Notes: generated by a model from the letters alone, not told the origin. 64,000 nucleotides of DNA from Pterois miles (GCA_947000775.1 CAMQGK010000327.1:13968001-14032000), one strand, 5' to 3'. Counted from the first letter of the stretch, positions 48,201 to 59,659 are shown. Program-made: numbers and translations.

Positions 48201-49891
48201 GCACATGGTGAATATACAGGATCCCTGCCCTTGAATGCCAAAGTTTGTTAGCATGGCTATCCATTCATTTTTTGTGTACACATATTTGCTCATTTATTTT
48301 CCTTGTAACTACTCCTGTTATCTCCCTGTGAGTGTTAGCTTGGCAACATGCTGAAGGACAGAAGGGCCCTGATGCTGTGTAGTCCTCCACCTTCTGTCCT
48401 CTAAGTATTGTATCATCATGTCATGACTTCCACCCTTACTAATACTAGCCACCTCACTGCACCTCACCTCACTATATGGTCTGTGACAGTGGCCGTTAGG
48501 TTCACTTGTCAGGTTTACTCAGGAGTGCAGTTGACATGACATTTGGTAATGGGACTGGGTGTAATGCAGGTCCAACTTTAATGGCGCCCTTGATACAAGG
48601 AAGACATTTGGTTGAAAGGCAGATATGGCCAGTAGATAGTGGTTTTGACAGCACTGTGTGATTGGTGTGTTCATCATTTGTTTTGATTGTATGCCTAGAC
48701 AAGGGACGGAAGTGTGAGCTTTGAATAGGTCTTTTCCTGTGTCTGCATCACTTTAATCTGTTTGCTTATATTCCAGGGAATGTCAAGGCGAGGCCCACGA
48801 GCCCTGTGACTGTGAGACCTGGAGGCTGTGGCTACAGAAAGTCAAAGAGATGAGACCTGAGGAATGTGAGCATTGACATGAATTTACTTGTTTTCGTTTT
48901 TGGGTATGTTTCAGACATGACGTTAGAGCTGGATTTTCAAATTGCACAACATTCTGCCTTTAACCTTCCGTTTGCATATGTCTCAACTAGGTCTGTCACG
49001 ATTTTGTTTTAACGCCACTAATTTCTTTAATGCTTTAATGCAATTGATCTTTTGGAACTTGTGGTTGGCTCTATTTCAAAGCTAGAGTAAAGATACTGGC
49101 ATCAAATGAAACTAGAAAGGGAAGAAATTAAGGTTTCTTGATAATATCTGTCATTGTTTTGTGCTGTTAATTGATTTCTAATAATAAATTAATAAAAACA
49201 TTTGCATAAAGCAAGCATATTTGGCCTCTACCATGTTGATAAGGGCATTAAATTCTTGATAAATCTCCCTTTAATTCACATTTTGAACGGGTAAAAAAAT
49301 GTAAGATTAATTTGTGGTTAATCTTGATTAACAATGGACGATGATGTGATTAAATATTTTAATCGACTCACAGCCCTAGTTTTAACAGACATAATGTGAA
49401 ATAGTTTTAAGTAGTCTATGAAGTTTTATCTTATCTATTCAACTGACTTAATCATTATACCAGTAGAATTGTGCTGAGCTACCTGGTGGTAAGTTGTTTA
49501 GTCCCTTTACTTTACCAGATTTTTTGGGTTGCAGTCAAGTAATTGATTTGGAGCTAAATTGCCTGGAACTCAACTACAGTAATTACAAACAGTTTAGCAC
49601 TAAGCCAATTAAAGTCCACCATGTTGATGATAAATTATTAAGTAAAAGGAACAACCCAGTCATTGAGAGTATGCAGTGTTTAGAGGCGGTAATTGGACTG
49701 GGCATTCTAATAGATGATTTAAGATGGCCCAAGTCGCTCCAAAGTGCCACTTCCTTGATGTGACAGTCGAAAGATAAAAGCAATTATTTTGCTTTGGAAC
49801 TATCTTCTCGTTGAATTTCCCCAGGTTCTGTTTTATCTTGGCGTTTCAAATGGCACATCAGAGGTGCTTTGATAATAGCCAATTAGTCTAT

Positions 49892-49944
<53 letters not shown>

Positions 49945-52873
49945 AGAGGGTGCATGAGCATCTTGGGAGATGTTAGCAAAATATATAAGCAATACACATT
50001 AGTCAGGCAGGACAATTTCCCAATCAGTGCAGTGGTCTGTTTAGACGCTGTGGTAATAGTCATTCTCATTCTGTCTCATTATGCCTTTATTTGTTCTGTT
50101 TACCCCCCCAACTCCTGTTGAAGTGGCTGGTGTGAGCGAGGCTTACGAGGATGCAGCCAACTGCTTGTGGTTGCTCTCTAACTCCAAGTCCTGCACCAAT
50201 TGCAAGTCCCCAATACAGAAAAATGAGGGCTGCAACCACATGCAGTGTGCTAAGGTAAGTCAGGCTGGGAGGATTCACTTCTTACTATTACAGTACATAA
50301 TTAGTTTTTTTTTTTTTTTTTTCATCTCAGAGGCTATTCTGGTTTCAGTTGCTAATGAGTAGACTGTTTTACACTGTATTGAACACAATTTACTGCTGTT
50401 CACATTTAAACACAAAAAATAACCATAAGAAACAAAGTTTGGACATGGAAATTTTTTGGGCAGAATTACCAACATGTTCTCACCGAGTGCATCGCAGACC
50501 GACACACAGGGTACCTCTCTTATGTTTCTTTAGGAAACCATGATGGTGGCAATTAATGCTCACTTTGTGTTAGGAAACAGTTGTGGTTGACGCTGACGTC
50601 ACTGACTAGCGACTCATGACTCACACATGGATGTATAAATAGAACAAAATGGCTCGACTGATAAAGTACCTGGATCATTGTGATAAAGTACACAGATCAT
50701 CCGGCAGTGTTCCGCATCCATTGGGCCCATAGAGCAGGCGTAGTAGGGTTTCCTTTAGCCTCTGGGTCTCATTCACATGAATGAAGGAAGGGAAATACTG
50801 TATCTCTGGATTTGTCTTAGTGCATTTTACAACTTTTAGGACCTAATGATTTAAGTAAGGAATTTTCAAGTGTTCATACTGGGAGGTTGATTTAATTCAA
50901 AAGAATTATTCGCTGAGTTACAGACGTCTCTTTCCCAGTGTAAGTCTATGGGAAAAAAGTCTTTTTAGCCTAATGGCCTCCCGTGACAGACACAGAAGTT
51001 GTAGTACTACCGTTTGGCCACTACGAAAATTTGCCTCACAGCCTTACGCTTTTCCTGGGGGCTTGGACTCACAGGACTGATGATACAAACACACAAACCA
51101 TGTGACTAAGGACTGACACGACAAAATAAGCTGTTTAGTTACTTTTTAGGGGACCTGAACAGTGTTCTCCTGGTTGAAAACCCTGTGTTTGTTTGACCCA
51201 TCCACCACTCTTCCCATCCGCCCTGAGCAGACTCTCAGGCTATTAATACTACATCACTTGCTCCGGCCATAAAACAGCGCTGTGGGTGGGTTTACATTGG
51301 AGTTAGTTGAAAGCTCGGTTCATCACTTACTGTAAAGGGTGCCTCTGGGTTGACTGAGTTGGAATTACAGACACATTAAAGCCTTTAGCCTTAGGGACTG
51401 GTTCATAGTTAGCTTAAAGCTTTACAGTAAGCACTGTGGAGCGTTAGCTTCATTTTTATGTTATTGCATATGCAGTGGGTACACGATGCATGCATTCATT
51501 CACGTTTAGATGATGACATTATGGTGTCTGTTGTGGACTTTATGGATACTGGTTCCACTCCCTCAGGCTAGATGTTGCAGGTCGTGTCTCACAATGTCTG
51601 AAAAGTGAGAAGTTGAGCAACTGAGGGTGGAGAGTGGGACTGACAACATAGCTCCTGCTGTATCAGGATAAAAAGCTATCATGCTGGTTTTAAATCAGCT
51701 TTAACAGAGATTTAGATGGGAGCATCACTAGAGGAATGGGTTTAACATAAGAATGGAAGCTGTAGGCTTTGTAACAGCACTCAAGTCATTTTAGAAACCC
51801 AGATGGTTCACTGAGAATTGTAGTGAAAAGCTGCTACCTTTTTTTAAACTTCACAAGCCTTATGGAAACAAAAGATGTAAAGTAGTGGCTAATTAAATGT
51901 CCTCCTGTAGGGAAGATTTTGTTGTGTTATGTTGCGTTGTAGCACCGTTTTGGATTCTTGTGATTATACGCCTTATTTAACTTTCAAATGTCTCGCAACA
52001 CAATTTGTTCTTGCCTGGTTATTCACTTTTGGGCAATTCTTCGTTGCTCATTACACAAGATTTTCCAGTGTTTGTTATTTTTTACAATAGACCATCGGGT
52101 TATAAGTTACACCTTGGACTCATCTGCTAGTTATTATTAAATAACTGAGTATAAAATAAGTGACGTGTAATAGCTGATAACGGTGTTATCTAGATTTGAG
52201 TAAGTAAGAAGCTCTTTTGTTCTGGTGAAGGTAACTGTAGAAATGGTGCTGTAATGTAGTTGTGAAGGTGAAAATGAGTAATAACATTCAAACTGCTATC
52301 GGCCAAGTTTAGCTATCATTACAATAGATTATTTTACAAGTGGCAGCTTATGATACTGTCATACTCAAACGATCCATCAGACACCTGGGAAATCCTACAG
52401 TTACCCAACAGCTTCCGTCTTACTTAGATGACAAGAAAGAGTGATACAGAGGTGATTGAGGGGAAAAAAGACTCTCGATCAGAGTGTGTGAAACTGATAA
52501 TCACACAGAGTCATGTTGTCTAACTGTATCTCTGTTACTGCCACTGTCGCTGGAGGGCAGGTCATGAAAGGAGCACAGTGCAGTCAAACAGCCAGGCTCC
52601 TTTTGTCTCACACATCCCCCTCACTGTCCCCATCTCGGTTAAAGAGGCTGAGATGGAGATTAGTTTGGGAGGAATTGAGCAGCTTCACAAGCTAAAAGGC
52701 CATGGTGGGCTTAGCCTCTTGACCCGTTATTACCTGGCAAGAAATGGCTTTACCCTTGTTGCTTGGAAACACAGGACTCAGTGTTGCCAAGGAACATATC
52801 TTTGTCTTTTCTCTGCCATTTCCTTCCCTTCAGACTTTTTTTTTTTTTCCCTCACCATTTCACCCCCCCCCCC

Positions 52874-52910
<37 letters not shown>

Positions 52911-55900
52911 TTTAAGTATTGATTTTTCTGAACTGTCATGTAAGCAGGGTGCTTCCAGGACAACAGAGGTCTCAGCCTTTAGGGTTTTGTGCCGCTCTAG
53001 CTAACTTGTCACCTACAGAAGTACTTGTGGCATGGAGAGAGAAATCACTTACACCCAAATAGGATGCGGATTGGAGTGGCCGCAATGTTTTGTTGTTTTA
53101 CAATACCCAAATGGGACTTGCTGATCTGAAATGCAGTCTGAGTGCCTTCTAGTGGCAATGAGCTACAAGAATTCACTGCTAGGCTCAAACAAATGCCTCT
53201 TATCTGTTAAACTCTGGCAATTGTAAAATAAAAAAAAATAGGTGGGAAGGAGAGTGAGCTAGAGACGGCACAGACACAAGTAAGTAGATTTTGAGTCCTC
53301 GGTTCAGGAACTATTAAAGATTGCTTTCACCCTTAATTATTATTCTGATTATGAGAGCAGTAAAAGGATATTCAAACAGATTTTTAATAAGACTTGCTAA
53401 TGCTTTCATATCCTCAGAGGTCTGTACTTGATAATATTAGAAGTTACATCACATCAGCTCAGGTTTGTCAGTCGTTATACTTTAGGGGGGATTAATCAGG
53501 TGAAATAAATGCAAACCAATTGTGCGTGTCTGTGTATGTGGCAGGGGATGACTTCAGCTATCAGTTCACATACCATAGCACGGTGACTTGTTTTTACTGA
53601 GAGCAATTCATGAAATGCAAATTAGCCAGTATAACTGGATTAGCTGACCAGAGCAGATTAAAGTCTAATATTTCCATTTTCTGCCTGTAGTGTAAGTATG
53701 ACTTCTGCTGGATCTGTTTGGAGGAGTGGAAAAAACACAGCTCATCGACAGGAGGCTACTATCGCTGCACGCGCTATGAAGTCATCCAGCAGGTGGAGGA
53801 GCAGTCAAAGGAGATGACTGAAGAGGTAGACACACACATATACTCTATACAGTACACATTAGCGTTAGACACTTTCAGATCGGCCTGCTGCAAAATTAAG
53901 AATCGGAGTGGCTGGAGTTGATTAACATCACATTAATCATGTCTTTCAAAATGCGACTTCACAGCAGTATGGAACAGTATTGATCAGAGTTGAGTGGTGG
54001 CAGCTAGTACTCGGGGAGCCCCCGTTATGATGCACTGGTACTGACATACAGAAATGTGCTTGAGGGAGTTGAACTTAGGCTGTTTTATATTATGTTTTAG
54101 TTATAAATGTTAAAAAAAGTTCCCCACCGATTTAGTATTGCACTCCTACAACATTGTTGGACTCACAGTGGACAGAAACAAAACAGATCAAAACTCAATT
54201 TCAATACACACGGTCTTCCTCTGTCTAAAAACTTGCCGCCTTCATTACCGATAATGCCACTCATCCACCGACTGCTGCACCAAGATTCGTGTGTTATGTT
54301 AGTAGTTAGAAATGTAGCCTGTAAACGAGGCTGCCTCAAGTGATGTCACTTGAGACGATTTTTCTTCATACAGCTCTGTCTGGAGCCACAAAATGATTTT
54401 TGCAACTTTTTTCATGTATTACTTCCTGAGACCTGTAAAATCAGTGAAGTTTCCCTTTAAACACATTTAGAAATAATGGATTACAAAAGCAGACTGATAA
54501 GGATTTTTATATTCGATAAATAATGTTTTTCCCACTGCCCAATAAATGAAATCTCAAAACTGGCAGGAGCATCAGCATGGGTGAAGAGCTCCTCAGCCAT
54601 CGATAGTCAATCAGCCAAACCTTAAAGGGATAGTTTGGATTTTTTTTAACTGGGGTTGTATGAGGTACTTATCCATTCTACAGCAGATGATAGTGTGCAT
54701 ACCCCCTCCTTCCTCCCAATCACCAGAGCTGCATCTCATTTCCTGATTTTTTTTGCATCCTCGTCTCCTCCATTTTGTGACCGGGAAATTGATCTCAGCG
54801 CTCTATGTCGGAGGACATCCCAATTCCAAAAATGCATCTTGAGGTGCGAGAAGCGAGGAGGCTTGCTGGCGGAACCATTTGCAAGGATACACCGTTGTAT
54901 CCTTCACAGATGTTTTTTACCGACCAACACGCCCCCTTATTATCAGCTACTGATTGGACGCTGCTGCCAACTGGACTGATCTGATACTCACTGGAGTTTT
55001 ATACCAGAGTGAGGACATATCACAGACCTGGTTCGCCATTTAGCGAAAATCTGTGTTAACTGTCAGTGTGAATAACAAACAGACCATGTTGATGGTAAAG
55101 TGTTCCAGCAGAAAAAGGACCTGTAGTATCCCTCCTTCACACACCGCGGCTGAAGCAGCTTCTTACTGGAAGAGCTTTATAAGACCTGACAGCTAATGTC
55201 ACCAATCAACTTTCTTCAATTATTAGAAAGATTTTCTTTTCATGATCTGTTATGTCCCCCATTAACTTTTATTAAGGATACTATTAAAGTCAGAGAGAGA
55301 AGGAAAGTCTGTCTTTTACCCCTTTTACATCATTAATCATCATTCCCATCAGTCACATGTGAGGCTAGTAATTCCTGAGCGGCGAGTTTGATATGAGTTA
55401 CATCATTTCAATTTTCAATCAAACATTTAGCCTAATAAATCATTTCTAGTGTCAGAATATCAATATCTACAGACGCTAATCATGAATAATTAATATAAAG
55501 GCACTGTGCCAGTGGAAATGGTTCCTGAGCCTCTAAGCAGGACTCAGTCCACAGTATAAATACAGACTGCAGCTGTTATTCATGTGCAGGTGTTTGTTAA
55601 ACAGATAACAGGCTACAGAGAGGAAACACTGATAACCGTGTGTCTTCATTGGTATTAGTGCAGTTCAGACATAAACAGCTGTTAAAGCCGACTGGCAGCT
55701 GATCCAGCTGTGATCAGCTGCTGCTGTCATCAGAGGAAAGGAGGTCTCATGTCTAAAAACATATTTCCTTGATTCCTCTTTCCTGGCCTTCTCCGCTCGC
55801 ATCTCCCATGGGCGGGACTAAGACGCGAGGAGAGGAGTCAAGGATAGGAGTCGAGCCATATAAATTAAGAACTGGGAAAGGCCTCAGGACTGATTTCACC

Positions 55901-58900
55901 CGTAGCACTATTCACTTACATTGACTACTCTCAACCAGAGTACCTACACTTTCCTCTGTGAGGGGGAACAACATGCTCTGGGGTTTATTGACTGTGACTG
56001 GTGTCTCATCACGGTTTTGCAGGCAGAGAAGAAGCACAAGAGCTTTCAGGAACTCGACCGTTTTATGCACTACTACACACGCTTCAAGAACCATGAGCAC
56101 AGCTATCAGGTAAGCAGACCCAGCTTTGCCTTTCAATGATGTTTGCTTTACATAGTGTTCAAACAGTCATGCAGTGAGTGAGGCAGTGGAAACTTGTCAT
56201 CTATTGTGAAATGGGCACATGGCCTCAATAGGTGGGCATATTCTCTAATGTAGTATATTGTAAAATGATGAATGTATTCTGTGCATCTACAATATTTCTT
56301 GCTGACTGCTTTGTCAGTGATTGTTGAGGCAACAATAATCAGACATCACAATGCCTTGATTAAAAAAGTCTGCTGCTCCCACCTTGTGGTGATTTATTCA
56401 GCCACATATTCTGGCATCTTCTTCATTGTTTGGTCAGGGACTCTTTTCAAGACATTTGTCTCCAAAATAAAACATAACAGTTTCTATCTCCCTCACAATA
56501 GCTGGAGCAGCGCCTGTTAAAAACAGCCAAAGAGAAGATGGAGCAGCTCAGTCGAGCCCTGAGTGGAAGTGAGTGTGCAGTCTGCCACAACAGTGTCAGT
56601 CTTTATTACACATGTGGACACATCTTAATCTAGTCCTCTGATATTGAGCTTTTGGAAGTAGGCTGGAGGGAAATGCCAAGGTGTTTTAATAATGTATTGA
56701 CAACAGAGGGTATCATTATGCAGCAGGCATATCTAAGTTACAAGAAAGCTGTGCTTTATGAATAAGCTTTGTCTAGACTCCTTTAAACCCCCAGCGGTGC
56801 AGGCAATTACAGCCTGTTTAGCATTGCCAAGTTTTGTTCTGATACACAACGCTTCATTTGAATTTCAGTAGATTCTGATTGCAGTGGTGTTGCTCACATA
56901 AGTCTGACTGCCAGAGAAATGGAAATGACCATAACTCAACAAGTGTTTATGAGTCTGGCTCATTTGACATTTTATACAATTTATCCTGCACAATACAGAA
57001 GGGGTGGGGGACCCCTAAAATAATATCACAATATTTCAGGGTATTTCTGCCGCAATTATATTCTTGATGATAGTACAAAATAAGGCTGGCCGATATGGCC
57101 CCAAAATAACATCACAGTATTTCTGCGGTAATGATATTATCAATGATATGGCTGCTGAAAATACTGAAAAATATTTTATTAATAGTATCAAGAACATAAA
57201 ATTGTAACAAAATAATGTATTCCTTTCAGCATAGATGCAACAGTTTGCCTTCAAATATTCAGTAAAACTAAAAAAAAATACAGTGACTGAGATTCAGATT
57301 CTTTATAAAATATAAGTAGTAAAACAAAATAAAATCAGCCACAAATCTGAAGCGAAAAAAAGCAAAAAAGTTATACTAGAATCTTCTTTTAACCACATTC
57401 ACATGATAAGTTTTTTGTTGTGCTTCACATACTGTATGCTTACAGCACGACGAAGTGCCCTGGTGATGCCACTCCTAGTAACCATAGTAACGCACTCCTG
57501 CCTGTATGAGAGAGAGAGGGAGACACACTGTGCTGCTGCCACAAGCGCTGCTAGCTGAGATTACTCTGAGCAGCAAGCCGTTAAAAGGGTCTGAAAAGTC
57601 AGGAGCTGTTCATAAAACATTCGGGGCTGCAGACTCGGACGTCCAGGCTCGACGACGCTACTGTTCCACACTACTGAAGTCTGCTCTGATGTCATTACAT
57701 ATATTGCCATTATCATGATGTAACACTTTTTTATGCCTCCACACCGGCAACAGCTGTGGCTGAAGGTATTATGTTTTTGAATTGCATGTCTGTCTCAGTC
57801 TCATGAATGCAATATCTCAGGAACACCTAGAGCGATTTTTTTTTTTATTTTTCAAATTTGGCACAAACATCCACTTGGACTAAATAATGAACTGTTTAGA
57901 CTTTGGTGGTCAAGGTCTCTGTGACCTCACAAAACGTGTTTGGCGGTAACATACAAATTCTTTTGCACAAATGTCTAACAGGAAAAAATGATAAAGTGCT
58001 GACATTTTGGACAGATATGGATGTAAACTGCGACTTAATTGGATGGTGGAGGCATACAACCGTAAGACGGTAATTCTGATCTTATCACTTTAAAAGTAGT
58101 ATGAAAAAAAATGTTTTTTTTGTTGTATTCAAAAGAGCAGATCACAGTCTGAGCATGATACTCACCTTAGATCCAAATGTTGTTTTACCCTCACAAGATG
58201 TTCAGTTCAGAGTTAACCAAAGGCACAATTCCTGGTCCTACCCCCACCAAGCTAGATCCCTTAATGTAGAACAATATCAGTACAATAGAGCTTTTCTGTC
58301 ATATGCTTTGTGTACTGATCTGCGTAGATTTGTAGGTGATTAAAGCTTCATGTCTCCTTGTGTCTCATAGGGGAAGGAGGCCCACCTGACACTACGTTTA
58401 TTGAGGATGCGGTCCTAGAACTACTGAAGACTCGCCGCATCCTGAAGTGCTCTTATCCTTATGGGTTCTTTCTGGAGCCCAAAAGTACAAAGAAAGAGAT
58501 CTACGAACTTATGCAGGTTTCCGTCCTACTTACTCAGAAAAAAAGACAAATGTTTACTTTTAAATGGGACATTAGAGACATGGGACTAAAGCTTTCTGCC
58601 TCATGGTCTTCACAATCTGCCCCATTAATACCTGCACGTCTTAGCTTTTAGGTAAAGCTCTAGTGTTATATATTGTATAATCGCTGGTATAGACAAGGAG
58701 AGTACTTACCTGCTATATTTTACATTATGGCCTTTTTAAATACTGTAAAATGAATGAAGCAAGGCACCCATAGGTCTTACAAAAACAATACATTTTTAAA
58801 GATTCATACACAGTAGTCCTAAAAGTACTTCACTTGTAGGGCTAAAGTTAAACTTCAAAGTGTGCATTCATACATTAAAATTACTCCTAAAAAAAATCTC

Positions 58901-59113
58901 CCAGCCTGCTCTCTTTCTGTCTTCAGACGGACTTGGAGATGGTGACTGAGGACCTGGCACAGAAGGTTAATCGGCCTTATCTACGTACGCCACGCCACAA
59001 GATCATCCGTGCAGCGTGTCTCGTGCAGCAGAAGAGGCAGGAGTTCCTGGCCTCAGTAGCCAGGGGAGTGGCCCCCAACGACTCTCCGGAGGCCCCCAGG
59101 CGCAGGTAAAATA

Positions 59114-59190
<77 letters not shown>

Positions 59191-59433
59191 TTTTTTTTTT
59201 CAAATCATGCAATGTTTTTTCTTAATAGTTTACAATGCATATCTTTAAAACCAATAAAATTTGTAAAATTTGATCTAAAAAAAACTGCAATTTCAAATAA
59301 TCACAACTGAGTAGCTATAAAATGTCAGCAATTAATCACAATCTTATACTTACAAAATCTCTGTCTCTTCCTCACTTGCAGTTTTGCTGGCGGGACGTGG
59401 GACTGGGAATATTTAGGCTTTGCATCACCTGAG
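35409..59433 (+). CDS. ankib1: ANKIB1, ankyrin-repeat RBR E3 ubiquitin ligase (residues 1-762; 3' end outside)
   Basis: Sixteen exons splice without a frame break into 762 residues that follow human ANKIB1 closely from [17 protein letters not shown] onward. Ankyrin repeats: about residues 45-80 ([10 protein letters not shown]) and 140-185 ([14 protein letters not shown]). RING1: C334, C337, C352, H354, C357, C360, C379, C384. IBR: from C423 and C428. RING2: C520, C523, C533, C538, C541, C546, C549; C533 sits where RBR ligases have the catalytic cysteine. A helical Ariadne-like region follows (about 586-720). RBR ligases take ubiquitin from an E2 onto this cysteine, then pass it to substrate; the substrates of ANKIB1 are poorly known. 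Human ANKIB1 is 1089 residues, so about 330, including the C-terminal UIM, lie right of the window. Teleost a/b copy not resolved. Confidence 0.96.
36715..37015 (+). CDS. ankib1: ankib1 coding exon 2
   Basis: Residues 63-163. The acceptor is CTTGTAG at 36714 and the donor GAG|GTGAGA at 37016. It includes [19 protein letters not shown] and the second ankyrin repeat. Confidence 0.95.
37932..38114 (+). CDS. ankib1: ankib1 coding exon 3
   Basis: Residues 164-224 ([42 protein letters not shown]). The acceptor is GCTCAG at 37931 and the donor GAG|GTACAG at 38115. Confidence 0.95.
38815..38932 (+). CDS. ankib1: ankib1 coding exon 4
   Basis: Residues 225-263 plus one base ([37 protein letters not shown]). 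The acceptor is TCTCTAG at 38814, after a long pyrimidine-rich stretch. The donor is ATG|GTACTA at 38933. Confidence 0.95.
38933..42600 (+). other. ankib1 intron with a family A copy
   Basis: Contains a reverse-oriented hAT-like copy at 39160-39745. The remainder is AT-rich with no recognised exon, RNA gene or other element. Confidence 0.5.
39160..39745 (-). mobile_element. hAT-like family A copy 3 (reverse)
   Basis: Reverse complement of the 62601-63216 family: 'ttgtcaagtatttaatact', 'caacatgggagtgggcaaag', 'ccagaaaccctcacagg', 'aacaggcagcaacagctgtcag' and 'tgcattaactttaacagg' at the end. Confidence 0.84.
42601..42809 (+). CDS. ankib1: ankib1 coding exon 5
   Basis: Residues 264-333 ([47 protein letters not shown]). 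The acceptor is GCATCAG at 42600 and the donor CTG|GTGAGG at 42810. Confidence 0.95.
44191..44546. mobile_element. hAT-like MITE family B, uninterrupted copy
   Basis: Runs from TAGGGCTATC to GCAGCCCTA, with internal 'gattagttgatttaatcgac' and 'gattagttgactaatcaac' palindromic ends. It is about 356 bp with no coding capacity. It provides the empty-site reference for the copy split by the LTR element at 30153-34254. Confidence 0.8.
45166..45229. repeat. (GT)n microsatellite
   Basis: About 32 GT units followed by a short TGTC run. Confidence 0.98.
45395..45838. repeat. Dispersed repeat family D, copy 2
   Basis: Homologous to 18590-19030 along its length; it has an extra run of GCTAAC/GTTAAC units near 45465-45530. 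A 165-codon open frame crosses it but is not shared by the other copy. Confidence 0.8.
46165..46253 (+). CDS. ankib1: ankib1 coding exon 6 (RING1)
   Basis: Starts with the first RING1 cysteine (C334) and encodes [17 protein letters not shown] and [10 protein letters not shown]. The acceptor is GTCACAG at 46164 and the donor AGG|GTAAGT at 46254. Confidence 0.95.
46375..46519 (+). CDS. ankib1: ankib1 coding exon 7 (RING1 end)
   Basis: Residues 363-411 ([36 protein letters not shown]), with C379 and C384. The acceptor is CCTCAG at 46374 and the donor AAG|GTAAGG at 46520. Confidence 0.95.
46650..46948 (-). mobile_element. tRNA-derived SINE, minus strand
   Basis: On the minus strand the head (46948 down to about 46880) reads like a tRNA: GGCTCAGGTGATACAGCGG resembles an A box, and GGTTCGATCC (46893-46884) is a B box of RNA polymerase III promoters. 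The body ('gcagccatcgggc', 'tgcccattcacac', 'aaagcattttac' on the plus strand) is a common fish SINE/LINE-tail sequence. The family is not named with certainty. Confidence 0.7.
47196..47362 (+). CDS. ankib1: ankib1 coding exon 8 (IBR)
   Basis: Residues 412-466 ([38 protein letters not shown]). The acceptor is TTGACAG at 47195 and the donor CTG|GTCAGT at 47363. Confidence 0.95.
48777..48865 (+). CDS. ankib1: ankib1 coding exon 9 (IBR end)
   Basis: Residues 467-496 ([29 protein letters not shown]). The acceptor is TTCCAG at 48776 and the donor AAT|GTGAGC at 48866. Confidence 0.93.
48988..49378. mobile_element. hAT-like family A copy 4, internally deleted
   Basis: Begins TAGGTCTGTCACG and ends CACAGCCCTA, with family A interior at both ends but missing the middle. 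The 8-bp flanks GTCTCAAC and GTTTTAAC match at 6 of 8 positions, both differences being C/T, consistent with a decayed hAT target duplication. Confidence 0.85.
49894..49943. repeat. (GT)n microsatellite
   Basis: About 25 GT units, roughly 180 bp before ankib1 coding exon 10. Confidence 0.98.
50124..50254 (+). CDS. ankib1: ankib1 coding exon 10 (RING2, catalytic Cys)
   Basis: Residues 497-540 ([37 protein letters not shown]). It holds C533, the predicted catalytic cysteine. The acceptor is TTGAAG at 50123, which lacks a strong pyrimidine at -3 but is fixed by the reading frame. The donor is AAG|GTAAGT at 50255. Confidence 0.94.
50255..53690 (+). other. ankib1 intron
   Basis: A T-run lies at 50306-50322. 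50560-51300 contains phrases of a dispersed repeat ('agtctatgggaaaaaagtc' near 50945). A C14-(AC)n tract lies at 52863-52908. No exon recognised in the rest. Confidence 0.45.
52863..52908. repeat. Poly-C plus (AC)n tract
   Basis: Fourteen C followed by about 16 AC units, preceded by a poly-T stretch at 52838-52849. Confidence 0.96.
53691..53825 (+). CDS. ankib1: ankib1 coding exon 11 (RING2 end)
   Basis: Residues 541-585 ([40 protein letters not shown]). The acceptor is CCTGTAG at 53690 and the donor GAG|GTAGAC at 53826. Confidence 0.95.
54623..54700. repeat. Fragment of the TTAAAGGGATAGTT MITE
   Basis: Reads TTAAAGGGATAGTTTGG then 'actggggttgtatgaggtacttatccat' and 'agcagatgatagtgtgcat', matching one end of 14079-14630. 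The rest of the element is absent. Confidence 0.75.
54720..55890. repeat. Candidate inverted-repeat element
   Basis: Near the left edge is 'gcatcctcgtctcctcc'; near the right edge the reverse strand reads 'cttgactcctctcctcgcgtctta'. The two ends look like eroded inverted repeats of one element. The interior has no coding capacity. Boundaries and class are uncertain. Confidence 0.4.
56023..56109 (+). CDS. ankib1: ankib1 coding exon 12
   Basis: Residues 586-614 ([29 protein letters not shown]). The acceptor is TTTGCAG at 56022 and the donor CAG|GTAAGC at 56110. Confidence 0.95.
56502..56568 (+). CDS. ankib1: ankib1 coding exon 13
   Basis: Residues 615-636 plus one base ([20 protein letters not shown]). 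The acceptor is CAATAG at 56501 and the donor GAA|GTGAGT at 56569, chosen because it restores frame with the next exon. Confidence 0.92.
57083..57720. repeat. Possible decayed hAT-like sequence
   Basis: Starts AGGCTGGCCGATATGGCC, a phrase typical of one end of fish hAT-like repeats. The other end is not recognisable. No coding capacity seen. Confidence 0.35.
57732..58056. mobile_element. Small inverted-repeat element (TATGCCTCCAC ends)
   Basis: The left end TATGCCTCCACACC and the right end (reverse strand) GTATGCCTCCACCATCC form a short inverted repeat about 325 bp apart. The interior includes 'aatatctcaggaacacct' and 'gtctctgtgacctcac', a repeat phrase known from fish genomes. It lies about 315 bp before ankib1 exon 14. 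Confidence 0.6.
58371..58516 (+). CDS. ankib1: ankib1 coding exon 14
   Basis: Residues 637-685 ([40 protein letters not shown]). The acceptor is CTCATAG at 58370 and the donor CAG|GTTTCC at 58517. Confidence 0.95.
58927..59105 (+). CDS. ankib1: ankib1 coding exon 15
   Basis: Residues 686-744 plus two bases ([47 protein letters not shown]). The acceptor is CTTCAG at 58926 and the donor CAG|GTAAAA at 59106, followed within 12 bases by a long AT microsatellite. Confidence 0.95.
59117..59186. repeat. (AT)n microsatellite next to a splice donor
   Basis: About 35 AT units beginning 12 bases after the exon 15 donor GT, followed by a T-run. Confidence 0.97.
59382..59433 (+). CDS. ankib1: ankib1 coding exon 16 (last in the window)
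   Basis: Residues 745-762 ([18 protein letters not shown]). The acceptor is CTTGCAG at 59381 and the donor GAG|GTAACA at 59434. The next expected exon (EYAEFQYRRRH-like) was not found before base 64000. Confidence 0.94.
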
Positions 59434-59659
59434 GTAACAGAACAAGTCTTTCATTCAGTCATTCAAGTCATTCATTTTCAGTGAAGGTTCCTTCGTTAAA
59501 ATTAAAACTGTGTATGTCCTCTGACACTGTATCTTACAGTCTGAAAGATTTTGACTCAAATGCATATTTTTATATTCAGGATCTTAAATTTCTGATAACA
59601 TATCTGACATGCCCTGTTAAAATAATCACAGTTACTAAATATTGAGATCTAGGGCCTAG

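Larger units (their letters stand above)
53826..56022 (+). other. ankib1 intron with nested repeats
   Basis: A fragment of the TTAA-flanked MITE end lies at 54623-54700. A candidate inverted-repeat element lies at about 54720-55890. No exon recognised. Confidence 0.45.
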
